Assembly: GCF_009674685.1 (NCBI RefSeq)
Contig: NZ_WKJI01000001.1
Coordinates: 744,001-808,000, forward strand
From: Pedobacter puniceum
GTDB taxonomy: Bacteria > Bacteroidota > Bacteroidia > Sphingobacteriales > Sphingobacteriaceae
Direction of reading: 5' to 3'
DNA: 64,000 bases
The notes beneath the pieces are model-generated. The model ran no database searches, was not told where the DNA came from, and saw only the letters and a list, made by a program, of their open reading frames with translations. A program made the position numbers and the translations under genes. Positions 49,155-57,342 of the stretch are shown one piece after another (the stretch's first letter is position 1; each line of letters opens with the position of its first letter).

Positions 49155-50021
49155 ATGAAAGCACTTAAATTACTTCTTTTATTAGTTTTCTTTAAGAGCG
49201 GTTTACAAGCGCAAAACTATTTAGAAGTAGATTTTTCTTCGGCTTACCAAACAGATGATTTTAAATGGTCTATTGCAGGTAATAGTAGGGGGCAAAATCC
49301 TAATATTTTATCAGAAGTAAGTTGGCAAAACCTAAAAGGTACTGCCTTTAATTTGGATATTCACTTTCCTATGGGTTCTAAATTTGCGCTAAAAGCTAGT
49401 TTAGGCCAGTTCTTTATTCTTAATGGGCGGGTAAACGATACTGATTATTTAGAAGATAACCGTAAAAGCCCATCATTCTCGGCAGATTTAGAAAGTAATA
49501 AAGGTTACAGCAGAAATTATCAATTGGGCTTGAGTTATCAAGTACATTTAAAGAATATCAGGCTAGAGCCTATGCTAGCTTATGGTTTAACACAGCAACT
49601 ACTTTATCTACAAGATGATAATAGCTTAAATAGTACTTATAAAGCCAATTGGTACGGTATAAGTGCTGGATTTAATATGAAACATCCTTTACTTAAAAGC
49701 TTAGAGCTTAATCATACTGTTAATTATCATCAGTTAAAATATAGAGCAACTGCCAATTGGAATTTAATAGAAAATTTTGCTCATCCAGAGAGTTTTAAAC
49801 ATGATGCAAATGGCTATGCGCTATCTGGAGAAACTAAAACAGTGTATCTTTTTAATCATAAGATTAATCCATTTGCTTATTTCAGATTCCAATGGTGGAA
49901 TACAGGTAAAGGAATTGATGAAGTCTTTTACGCTAACGGAACGCAATCATACACCCAATTACAAGATGTGGCAAGAAAAAGTGCTGCATTAGGAGTTGGT
50001 ATCCATTATAAACTAAAATAA
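49155..50021 (+). CDS. Outer membrane barrel protein, omptin-like or protochlamydia-type
   Basis: A 288-aa protein with a signal peptide (LLLLLVFFKSGLQAQ). The first strands read YLEVDFSSAYQTDDFKWSIAGNSRG and NPNILSEVSWQNLKGTAFNLDI, a pattern of the omptin-fold barrel superfamily seen in Bacteroidota and Chlamydiae. The C-terminal strand is GVGIHYKLK, without a terminal aromatic residue. Classical omptin catalytic Asp-His pairs are not evident, so a protease role is doubtful. It sits between two carbohydrate-active genes and is probably a surface component of the locus. Confidence 0.55.
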   Translation: MKALKLLLLLVFFKSGLQAQNYLEVDFSSAYQTDDFKWSIAGNSRGQNPNILSEVSWQNLKGTAFNLDIHFPMGSKFALKASLGQFFILNGRVNDTDYLEDNRKSPSFSADLESNKGYSRNYQLGLSYQVHLKNIRLEPMLAYGLTQQLLYLQDDNSLNSTYKANWYGISAGFNMKHPLLKSLELNHTVNYHQLKYRATANWNLIENFAHPESFKHDANGYALSGETKTVYLFNHKINPFAYFRFQWWNTGKGIDEVFYANGTQSYTQLQDVARKSAALGVGIHYKLK

Positions 50022-50030
50022 ACCCATAAA

Positions 50031-51548
50031 ATGCTGAAAAAAATTACGCTTATCTCATTACTTCAAATTGGTTTAGGAAACGCTTTTGCACAAGAAGTAT
50101 CACCATTATGGACCGATTTTCTAAACGCTAAAAAGACAGGTAAAGAGGCTGTTTTACCTGATTTTTCTTTTGCAGGATACCATTTTTCTGAGAAAAATAT
50201 TCCTGATGTTAGCAAGCACAAATACTTTAATGTGAAAGATTTTGGTGCTTTACCTAACGATGATAAATTTGATGATGAAGCTATCCAAAAAACTATAAAA
50301 GCGGCTGAGGCGTTTAACAAACCTGCTGTTGTGTTTTTTCCTGCTGGTAAATACCTTATAGCGCCTGATGAAGATTCTACCAAGCATATTAGAATCAGTA
50401 AAAGCCATATTGTTTTAAAAGGAGCAGGAAGTGGGGTTAATGGTACAGAAATATATCAGGCAAATAAAAGAATCAATGGTCGTCAGTTTATTTTTAAGCC
50501 CGAGGATAGTAAGCCTACCAGAATAACTCAAATTACAAAAGATGCTAAAAGAGCAAGTTTTGAGGTTGTAGTTGCTGATGCCTCGAAATTAAAAGTTGGG
50601 CAAGATGTGGTTATCAACCATAGAAGCGAGGCTTATACCAAGCAGTATTTTGCTCCTTTAAATTTAAAACCACAGTGGACAAGGTTATTCGGCGATAATG
50701 GTGGGATGCAAATTTTTGAAATCCATACCATCACTAAAATTGATGGAAATAAATTAACCTTTAAAAATCCAATTCACTTAGATATAAAGATGATAGAAGG
50801 AAAAAGCTGGAACATCCTTACTTATCCATCTATTGAAGAATGTGGTATTGAGGATATATTATTTAGTAGTAATTGGAAAAGTTATCCTGAAGAATTTGTG
50901 CATCATAAAGATTTAATTCATGATTATGCTTATGAGGCCATAGGGATGGAGTTTGTGAAAAATAGCTGGGTAAGAAATTGTGTTTTTCAGGATTGGAATG
51001 AAGGGATTAATATCCGTTCTGGTTACCAGGTAAGTGTATTAAATACTCATTTTAGAGGTAAAAAAGGTCATGCTTCTGTACATGCTAGAACAGGTTATGG
51101 CGTCTTAATCAAGAATTGTTCATTCAATGGTGCACAACATCATGGTGCAGGTAACGGTTATAGTGCAGTAAATACGGTTATTACACAATGCACTTTGGGT
51201 AAAGATCAAAATTTTGATATTCACTCGGGCCAACCCATTGCAACTTTGTTTGATGCTATAGACGGTGGTGTATTTTATAATCTTGGAGGTCCGGAACCGG
51301 GCTATCCACATCATGGTAAGGATTTAGTACTTTGGAATTTTAACCACTTGGCAGATAAAAATCAGCATTATAACTTTTGGGATGAAACCAGAAGAAGAAA
51401 TAATACTATAGCACAACCCATTTTGGTTGGTTTTACTTCAAACACCACGGTTACTTTTGAGAAAGTAGGAGTAAACGAGTCGCAAGGAAAGAATGTATTG
51501 CCAAAATCATTATTTGAAGCACAACTTGAGTTAAGATTGCGTAAATAA
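50031..51548 (+). CDS. Right-handed beta-helix protein, pectate-lyase-superfamily with DUF4955-like C-terminus
   Basis: A 505-aa secreted protein (signal ISLLQIGLGNAFAQ). HKYFNVKDFGALPNDDKFDD opens a Pectate_lyase_3-type beta-helix of the kind also found in rhamnogalacturonases and phage tailspikes. The helix runs with repeated turns such as GIEDILFSSNW, NSWVRNCVFQDWNEGINIRSG and GVLIKNCSFNGAQHHGAGNGY. The C-terminal segment (LVLWNFNHLADKNQHYNFWD) looks like DUF4955. Likely a lyase or glycosidase acting on the uronic-acid backbone, but the active site is not identified. It follows the barrel protein by 9 bp and is the last gene before the oppositely oriented sigma gene. Confidence 0.72.
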   Translation: MLKKITLISLLQIGLGNAFAQEVSPLWTDFLNAKKTGKEAVLPDFSFAGYHFSEKNIPDVSKHKYFNVKDFGALPNDDKFDDEAIQKTIKAAEAFNKPAVVFFPAGKYLIAPDEDSTKHIRISKSHIVLKGAGSGVNGTEIYQANKRINGRQFIFKPEDSKPTRITQITKDAKRASFEVVVADASKLKVGQDVVINHRSEAYTKQYFAPLNLKPQWTRLFGDNGGMQIFEIHTITKIDGNKLTFKNPIHLDIKMIEGKSWNILTYPSIEECGIEDILFSSNWKSYPEEFVHHKDLIHDYAYEAIGMEFVKNSWVRNCVFQDWNEGINIRSGYQVSVLNTHFRGKKGHASVHARTGYGVLIKNCSFNGAQHHGAGNGYSAVNTVITQCTLGKDQNFDIHSGQPIATLFDAIDGGVFYNLGGPEPGYPHHGKDLVLWNFNHLADKNQHYNFWDETRRRNNTIAQPILVGFTSNTTVTFEKVGVNESQGKNVLPKSLFEAQLELRLRK

Positions 51549-51552
51549 TCTT

Positions 51553-52149
51553 CTAATAATTATCCATTATTCTGAGTAAAACCAGGATAATGGATAAATC
51601 TTTTAAACAATTTCTCAAATGTTTTAAAGCGTGTGTTAACTGGTTTTCTACCGTACGTTTAGAAATATTAAGCTTCTCAGCAATTTCGTCATTAGAAAGG
51701 TTTTCTTTTCTGCTCATGATAAAAATCTCTCTACAACGTTTTGGTAAGTTGGTTAAATAAGTGTCAATTCTGCTTTCTAGCTCTTGGTATTTTATTTTAT
51801 CATCAATAGGGTTGCCATTTTCTGGCTTATCTATTAATAAGTCGTAATTTTCTACCAGTTCTAACGGAGATGTCTTTAAGGCTTTTAATTTTTTATAAAC
51901 ATGGTATCTGGCAGAACTTGTTAAATAAGCTTGTAAAGATTCTATTTCTAGCTGTTCTCTTTTATTCCAGATGTTTAAAAATAAATCATTAACAATCTCG
52001 GTACAAGTATCTTTATCTTTTAAATACCTAAAAGCTGTAGTAAAAACTTTAGACCAATACATGTCAAATAAAGCTCTAAAAGCTTTTTGATCATGCTTTT
52101 TTATCAATTTCCATAATTCGTTATCCGTCAGTTTATCGTATCCTAGCAT
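51553..52149 (-). CDS. ECF sigma factor (RpoE-like, FecI-type)
   Basis: A 198-aa sigma-70 family protein. Region 2 has AFRALFDMYWSKVFTTAFRYLKDKDTCTEIVNDLFLNIW; region 4 has LPKRCREIFIMSRKENLSNDEIAEKLNISKRTVENQL. It is typical of the sigma factors that pair with FecR anti-sigma factors in polysaccharide loci. It converges on the beta-helix gene, whose stop codon is 4 bp from its own. Since fecR at 41747 has no sigma neighbour, the two are likely partners split by rearrangement. That is inference. Confidence 0.92.
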   Translation of the reverse strand: MLGYDKLTDNELWKLIKKHDQKAFRALFDMYWSKVFTTAFRYLKDKDTCTEIVNDLFLNIWNKREQLEIESLQAYLTSSARYHVYKKLKALKTSPLELVENYDLLIDKPENGNPIDDKIKYQELESRIDTYLTNLPKRCREIFIMSRKENLSNDEIAEKLNISKRTVENQLTHALKHLRNCLKDLSIILVLLRIMDNY

Positions 52150-52502
52150 TGCTTTTAGCTTGTACGCTCTTGATCATCTAAATACTCAAAAATCAATGAT
52201 ATTACTATAAGATATTAAAAGTCTTATAGGTATTTATCTCTGCTAAAGTTCTAATTGGTGTCCAAATAAAGTAAAATATAAAGTCTTAAAAAAATTTAAA
52301 ATTTTTATGTGTGTGCCAACCTCTTTAAGTCTCTACTATTTTAGTGAGAAGCCCAACTCAAGGCTTAAGCTGTAAAACCAATTAAACTAAAGATAATACT
52401 TCTGTTTGATGAAATAGTAGAATGAATAGAATTTACTTTTTGGTAAATTTTATTTCGCTGTTTTCTTAAGTGATGTATGATTTATAAACTGATTTAATTA
52501 AG
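52150..52502. promoter_or_regulatory. Divergent control region between sigma and AraC genes, with the shared motif
   Basis: No gene in 353 bp. TTTATGTGTGTGC at 52304-52316 repeats exactly the motif found upstream of the lyase gene at 48017, on the same strand. It lies 187 bp before the AraC gene and likely marks a long leader or a binding site. An AT-rich block fills the rest; no standard housekeeping promoter stands out. Its position lets it serve the sigma gene as well. Confidence 0.5.
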
Positions 52503-53390
52503 TTGATGATGAGACCACAATTACTAAAAGTTACTTCAGGACCTGTACATTCTTTTACAGTAAGACAGGATTTATTACCTAACATTGATAAGCTACATTA
52601 TCATCAAGAGATTGAGCTTATTCAAATTGTAAAGGGTAAGGGTACCCAGTTTATTGGCGATAGTATCAAAAGATTTGAGGCCGGAGATATCTTTCTTATA
52701 GGCTCTGGTTTACCTCATAACTTAAAGTATGATGAGCCTTATGTGCAAGAGTCGGGGAAATCATTAACAGAGTCTAGAGTTATTCAGTTTCATGAGAATT
52801 TCTGGGGAGAATCTTTTCTAAACTTACCTGAAAATAAAATCATCAGAGATTTATTGGAGCAATCTAAACGTGGTATACAAATTCAAGGGATAGCCAAAAT
52901 AAAAATAGCCTCATTTTTAGATAAATTAGTAGATGCAGAAGGGCCAGAAAGAATATTATTGTTACTTACTATTTTACAAACCTTAGCAAAAGCGCCTCAT
53001 GATGTTTGTTTATTATCATCTATAGGTTTTAATAATGAGGTTAAAGATTTTGAAAATCATAGAATGAGCTTAATTTATGAGTATACTTTAGCTAATTTTA
53101 AAAAGAAAATCCAATTAGAAGAAATCGCTAAAATAGCACATATCAGTCCGCATTCATTTTGCCGATATTTTAAATCAAGAACTAAGAAAACCTATTCTCA
53201 GTTTTTATTAGAGGTAAAAGTTGGCCAGGCTTGTAAATTACTAATGGAGAATGATTTAAGTATAAAAGAATTGTGTTATGAAAGTGGGTTTAATAATTTT
53301 GCTAGTTTCCATAAATATTTCAAAATCATCACAGGCTTAAGTCCTTTGAGTTACAAAAAGGAATTTAACCAAAGAAAACCAGCAGCATAA
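52503..53390 (+). CDS. AraC-family transcriptional regulator with cupin sensor
   Basis: A 295-aa protein. The N-terminal half is a cupin (LHYHQEIELIQIVKGKGTQFIGDSIKRFEAGDIFLIGSGLPH), which in this family binds a sugar or small metabolite. The C-terminal 100 residues form two helix-turn-helices: LEEIAKIAHISPHSFCRYFKSRTKKTYSQFLLEVKV and SIKELCYESGFNNFASFHKYFKIITGLSPLSYKK. It heads the sulfatase operon, 29 bp before the first sulfatase gene, and so probably activates its own operon and perhaps the lyase gene in response to a breakdown product. The start could equally be the second or third ATG. Confidence 0.92.
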   Translation: MMMRPQLLKVTSGPVHSFTVRQDLLPNIDKLHYHQEIELIQIVKGKGTQFIGDSIKRFEAGDIFLIGSGLPHNLKYDEPYVQESGKSLTESRVIQFHENFWGESFLNLPENKIIRDLLEQSKRGIQIQGIAKIKIASFLDKLVDAEGPERILLLLTILQTLAKAPHDVCLLSSIGFNNEVKDFENHRMSLIYEYTLANFKKKIQLEEIAKIAHISPHSFCRYFKSRTKKTYSQFLLEVKVGQACKLLMENDLSIKELCYESGFNNFASFHKYFKIITGLSPLSYKKEFNQRKPAA

Positions 53391-53419
53391 TTTTTTGGGC
53401 TACCAATTTAAACCATATA

Positions 53420-54889
53420 ATGATTATAAAGTATCTAAAAGCAAGACGTTTTATTATTAAACAATTAACAGCTTTTTTTACAATTTGCTTAGTTTCTATT
53501 TCTCAGTTGGTTTGGTCTCAAGAAAAGCCCAATGTATTATTTTTAGTTATTGATGATTTAAACGATTGGGTTTCTATTTCTAAGAAATTTCCGGGAGTTA
53601 AAACACCAAACATAGATAGGTTAGCCAAATCAGGAACTTATTTTGAAAAGGCTTACAGTCAGGCGCCACTTTGTGGCCCTTCAAGAGCTTCTTTCTTATC
53701 TGGTTTATTGCCATCTAAAACAGGTGTTTATCTTCAAATAAAAGATACCGACCTAAAACAATACCTAGATGATAAATTTCAGGTTGATTTTCTGCCTAAT
53801 TATTTCTCTAAAAACGGATATAAAACTTTAGGAGTAGGTAAGATTTTCCATAACGGAGAAGGCATAGATGCTTTTGATGAGTATGGTGGAAAGTTTGAAG
53901 CTTATGGTCCTTTGCCAGAAAAACGTTTCAATTACGACCCTGCCTGGTTTGGGCAAAAAGGAACACAAACAGATTGGGCTGCTTTTCCGGAGAAAGATGA
54001 GCAAATGCCTGATTATAAATACGCTAACTGGGCTGCTAGTCAATTAGCTAAAAAGCATGAAAAGCCGTTTTTTATGGCAGTTGGTTTTATAAGACCACAT
54101 GTGCCGTGGTATGTACCTCAAAAATGGTTCGATTTGGTGAAGAACTCGCCAACGCAAATGCCTCCATACCTTAAAACAGATATGGATGACATCCCACAAA
54201 TAGGGAAATCTATTACTGAGGTTTTAGAAATGCCAACTACAGAATGGGCCATCCAAAAAAATAACTGGAAAGATATGGTACAGGCTTACTTGGCGTGTAT
54301 TGCTTTTGTAGATGCTCAAGTAGGTAAAGTGCTTGATGCTTTAGAAAAATCGGCTTATAAAGACAACACTTACATTGTTTTATTATCAGACCATGGTTAT
54401 CATTTAGGTGAGAAAAATAGGTTTGCCAAGCATTCTTTATGGGAACGTTCTGCCCATGTTCCACTAATTATCAGTGGCCCAGGTTTACAGCAAAACAAGT
54501 TAAATCATAATCCTGTAGGCTTAGTAGATATTTATCCAACCTTACTTGATTTATGCGGCTTACCAAAAAATAAGCAAAATGATGGCAGAAGTTTAACTCC
54601 AGTTTTAAGAAATCAGGCTAAGCATTGGGATTATCCGGTTTACGCATTTTATGGAACCAACAATATCTCTGTTTATAAAAGCAAATATCACTACATCAAA
54701 TACGAAGACCTTTCAGAAGAGTTTTATGATTTAGAGAAAGACCCACAAGAGTGGAGAAATAAAGCCTCAGATTTAAAAGAATCTGTTTTATTAAATACTT
54801 TCAGGAAGTTGGCACCTGCAAAAACAGCAGCATATGCACCTAATTCTCTCATGGATGGTAATGCTTATTTCAAGTCTAAAAAACCTTAA
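53420..54889 (+). CDS. Sulfatase (S1 family, iduronate-2-sulfatase-like), copy 1
   Basis: A 489-aa secreted sulfatase. The N-terminal signal is TAFFTICLVSISQLVWSQ. Metal ligands are in NVLFLVIDDLNDW; the formylglycine site is in PLCGPSRASFLSG, the CxPSR pattern. The active-site Asp-His pair LLSDHGYHLGEKN and FIRPHVPWYVP are family features. These enzymes remove sulfate esters from uronic acids or other sugars and need a formylglycine-generating enzyme for maturation. No anSME or FGE gene lies in this window. First structural gene of the operon. Confidence 0.93.
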   Translation: MIIKYLKARRFIIKQLTAFFTICLVSISQLVWSQEKPNVLFLVIDDLNDWVSISKKFPGVKTPNIDRLAKSGTYFEKAYSQAPLCGPSRASFLSGLLPSKTGVYLQIKDTDLKQYLDDKFQVDFLPNYFSKNGYKTLGVGKIFHNGEGIDAFDEYGGKFEAYGPLPEKRFNYDPAWFGQKGTQTDWAAFPEKDEQMPDYKYANWAASQLAKKHEKPFFMAVGFIRPHVPWYVPQKWFDLVKNSPTQMPPYLKTDMDDIPQIGKSITEVLEMPTTEWAIQKNNWKDMVQAYLACIAFVDAQVGKVLDALEKSAYKDNTYIVLLSDHGYHLGEKNRFAKHSLWERSAHVPLIISGPGLQQNKLNHNPVGLVDIYPTLLDLCGLPKNKQNDGRSLTPVLRNQAKHWDYPVYAFYGTNNISVYKSKYHYIKYEDLSEEFYDLEKDPQEWRNKASDLKESVLLNTFRKLAPAKTAAYAPNSLMDGNAYFKSKKP

Positions 54890-54900
54890 AAATTGTTGTT

Positions 54901-55692
54901 TTGAAGTATCTATTGCTATATCTTATCATCGTTCTAAATACTGCTTTTGCGCAAGATTTAGCTAAAGCTGATTTTAAAAACATCAATGAATTATCAGGCT
55001 GGAAGTTGTCATTTCAGGATGATGGAACAAAAGCTTGGCAAAAAAACTGGTTCTTAGATGGTTTAAGAGCAAAAATTGAAAACTCCGAACGTGGTTTATT
55101 ATTTAGCGCCGGAGATGTTGAAGGTGATGATGCTTGTCATGCTGTATTATGGACAAAACAATCTTTCTCTGGCGATATTAAGATTACCTACAATTATACC
55201 CGTACCGATACAAGGCAAAACTGGGTTAACATTGTTTACATCTATGCAACCGGAATTGGAGAAAAACCTTACAACAAAGATATTTCTACTTGGAGCAATT
55301 TAAGGATGATACCTTATATGTCTTCCTATTTTAAATACATGAATGCTTTGCACATTAGTTATGCAGCTTATGACGATGAGTTACCTAAAGGACAAGATTA
55401 TATCCGTTTAAGGAAATACCCGGTAGCACCTAAAGCAAATTTCTCTAAAACTACAGAAATAGCACCTTCTTACTTTGATACCGGTTTATTTATACCAGGG
55501 CAAGAGTATCAAATTACACTTATAAGGAAAGGAAATTGCTTTTATTTTCATGTAAAAGGAGACAAGCAAGACAAATTATATACTTGGGATATTTCATCTG
55601 CAACAAACATTACAGAGGGAAGAGTAGGTCTAAGGCATATGTATACAAGATCATCTCTATATAAAAATTTCAAAATTTATACTCACAATTGA
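54901..55692 (+). CDS. DUF1961 family secreted protein
   Basis: A 263-aa protein from the TTG at 54901, giving the signal KYLLLYLIIVLNTAFAQ. The mature protein is a concanavalin-like jelly roll of the DUF1961 family: GWKLSFQDDGTKAWQKNWFLDG, GRVGLRHMYTRSSLYKNF at the end. Members occur in Bacteroidota and Planctomycetes glycan loci and may be polysaccharide lyases or hydrolases. Its function is not settled by the sequence. It starts 11 bp after the sulfatase and ends 1 bp before the GH43 gene. Confidence 0.75.
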   Translation: MKYLLLYLIIVLNTAFAQDLAKADFKNINELSGWKLSFQDDGTKAWQKNWFLDGLRAKIENSERGLLFSAGDVEGDDACHAVLWTKQSFSGDIKITYNYTRTDTRQNWVNIVYIYATGIGEKPYNKDISTWSNLRMIPYMSSYFKYMNALHISYAAYDDELPKGQDYIRLRKYPVAPKANFSKTTEIAPSYFDTGLFIPGQEYQITLIRKGNCFYFHVKGDKQDKLYTWDISSATNITEGRVGLRHMYTRSSLYKNFKIYTHN

Positions 55693-55693
55693 T

Positions 55694-57325
55694 ATGAAGA
55701 AATTAGTACTAGGCAGTTTATTATTAAGTTTTTTTATGATTGGATTGTGCCAACGTTTGCACAGTCAAAATTATTATCAAAATCCTATTCTCAAAGGTTT
55801 TTATCCAGATCCGTCTATATGCCGTGTTGGTAGTGATTATTATATGGTTACTTCAACATTTGAGTACTTTCCGGGTGTGCCTATTTTTCATAGTAAAGAT
55901 TTAGTGAATTGGAAACAGATTGGACATGTTTTAAGCAGACCATCACAACTTAATTTAGATAGTGTTAGAATTTCTGGAGGTATATACGCACCAACCATCC
56001 GGTATCATAACGGAACTTTTTATATGATTACCACCTTAATAGGAACTAAGCAAGGCGGTAATTTTTTCGTAACAGCAAAATCTCCGGCTGGGCCATGGTC
56101 AGACCCACAATGGTTGCCTAAAGAAGCCATAGGTATAGATCCATCTTTGTTTTTTGATGATGATGGTAAAGTATATTATACCGGAAATAAAAAACCTATT
56201 AATCAAGCTCAAGAAACTAGATATAGACAAATTTGGCTTCAGCAGGTTGATTTAGAGAAAAGAACATTTGTAGGTGAGCGTAGTATTATCTTAGAGGAAG
56301 GTGCTTTACATGGTGCACATAATGCTGAGGCTCCGCATATCTATAAAAAAGATGGTTATTATTATTTGGTTATAGCCGAGGGTGGTACTGCTGATAACCA
56401 TGCAGTAACCATTTTTAGAAGTAAAAACATAAATGGTCCTTACGAAGGGAATAAGAAGAACCCAATTCTTACACATCGCCATTTAGGCGTAAATTATCCT
56501 ATAACCGCAACCGGTCATGCCGATTTTGTTGAAACTCAAAACGGCGAATGGTGGATGGTTTTACTAGGAATAAGAAAATACGGTGGTTTACATTATAATT
56601 TGGGCCGAGAAACCTTTCTAGCTAAAATAGAATGGCAAGACGGTTGGCCTATTGTTAACCCTGGAGAAGGAAAAGTTTTAGCTCAGCAATTGAAGCCTAA
56701 CTTACCAGAATTTAACATCACACAAGAGAATTTAAGGGATGATTTTTCTGCAGATACCCTTTTCTATTACTGGAACTTCTTAAGAACACCCAGAACAGAT
56801 TTTTGGTCGCTATCTAAAAGAAAAGGTTTTTTAAGACTACAATTAGGAAAAGCACAAGTTACAGCGTTAGCAGCACCATCTTTTGTTGGAAGAAGACAAC
56901 AAGATAGCTCTTTTACAGCCGAAACATCTTTGCAGTTTAATCCTAAAAAAGAAAATGAGCTTGCCGGAATGGTTTTGATGATGAATGGTAATTTCCAATA
57001 TCGTTTAGAGAAAATATTGCAGAAGGGAAAACCACATGTGCAATTAATTAAAAGGTTTAAAGGTGTGGATGAAGTAGTGAACACCATAGCTATAGAGAAA
57101 GGCGATTTAGTGATGGGGATAAATGCTCAAGGACGAGATTTAGATTTCTATATCAAACAAAATGGAAAGAAACAAAACTTGGCTACAAAAGCAGATGGTA
57201 GGATATTAAGCGTGGTAAATGCTGGTGGTTTTACAGGAGTTTATATTGGTCTTTATGCTAGTTCTAAAGGTATTCAGTCAAGCAATTATGCTGATTTTGA
57301 TTGGTTTGAATATAAAGGGTTATAA
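55694..57325 (+). CDS. Glycoside hydrolase family 43 protein, copy 1 (beta-xylosidase/arabinofuranosidase-like)
   Basis: A 543-aa protein with a signal peptide ending near CQRLHSQ. The five-bladed propeller carries the three GH43 residues: catalytic base Asp in GFYPDPSICRVG, the pKa-modulating Asp in GIDPSLFFDDDG, and the acid Glu in NAEAPHIYKKDG. A C-terminal beta-sandwich (about residues 330-540) is the usual GH43 ancillary domain. It should release xylose or arabinose from side chains. Similar to the copy at 58975 throughout, so the two arose by duplication. Ends 17 bp before the next sulfatase. Confidence 0.93.
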   Translation: MKKLVLGSLLLSFFMIGLCQRLHSQNYYQNPILKGFYPDPSICRVGSDYYMVTSTFEYFPGVPIFHSKDLVNWKQIGHVLSRPSQLNLDSVRISGGIYAPTIRYHNGTFYMITTLIGTKQGGNFFVTAKSPAGPWSDPQWLPKEAIGIDPSLFFDDDGKVYYTGNKKPINQAQETRYRQIWLQQVDLEKRTFVGERSIILEEGALHGAHNAEAPHIYKKDGYYYLVIAEGGTADNHAVTIFRSKNINGPYEGNKKNPILTHRHLGVNYPITATGHADFVETQNGEWWMVLLGIRKYGGLHYNLGRETFLAKIEWQDGWPIVNPGEGKVLAQQLKPNLPEFNITQENLRDDFSADTLFYYWNFLRTPRTDFWSLSKRKGFLRLQLGKAQVTALAAPSFVGRRQQDSSFTAETSLQFNPKKENELAGMVLMMNGNFQYRLEKILQKGKPHVQLIKRFKGVDEVVNTIAIEKGDLVMGINAQGRDLDFYIKQNGKKQNLATKADGRILSVVNAGGFTGVYIGLYASSKGIQSSNYADFDWFEYKGL

Positions 57326-57342
57326 TTTTTATTTCTGTAATC

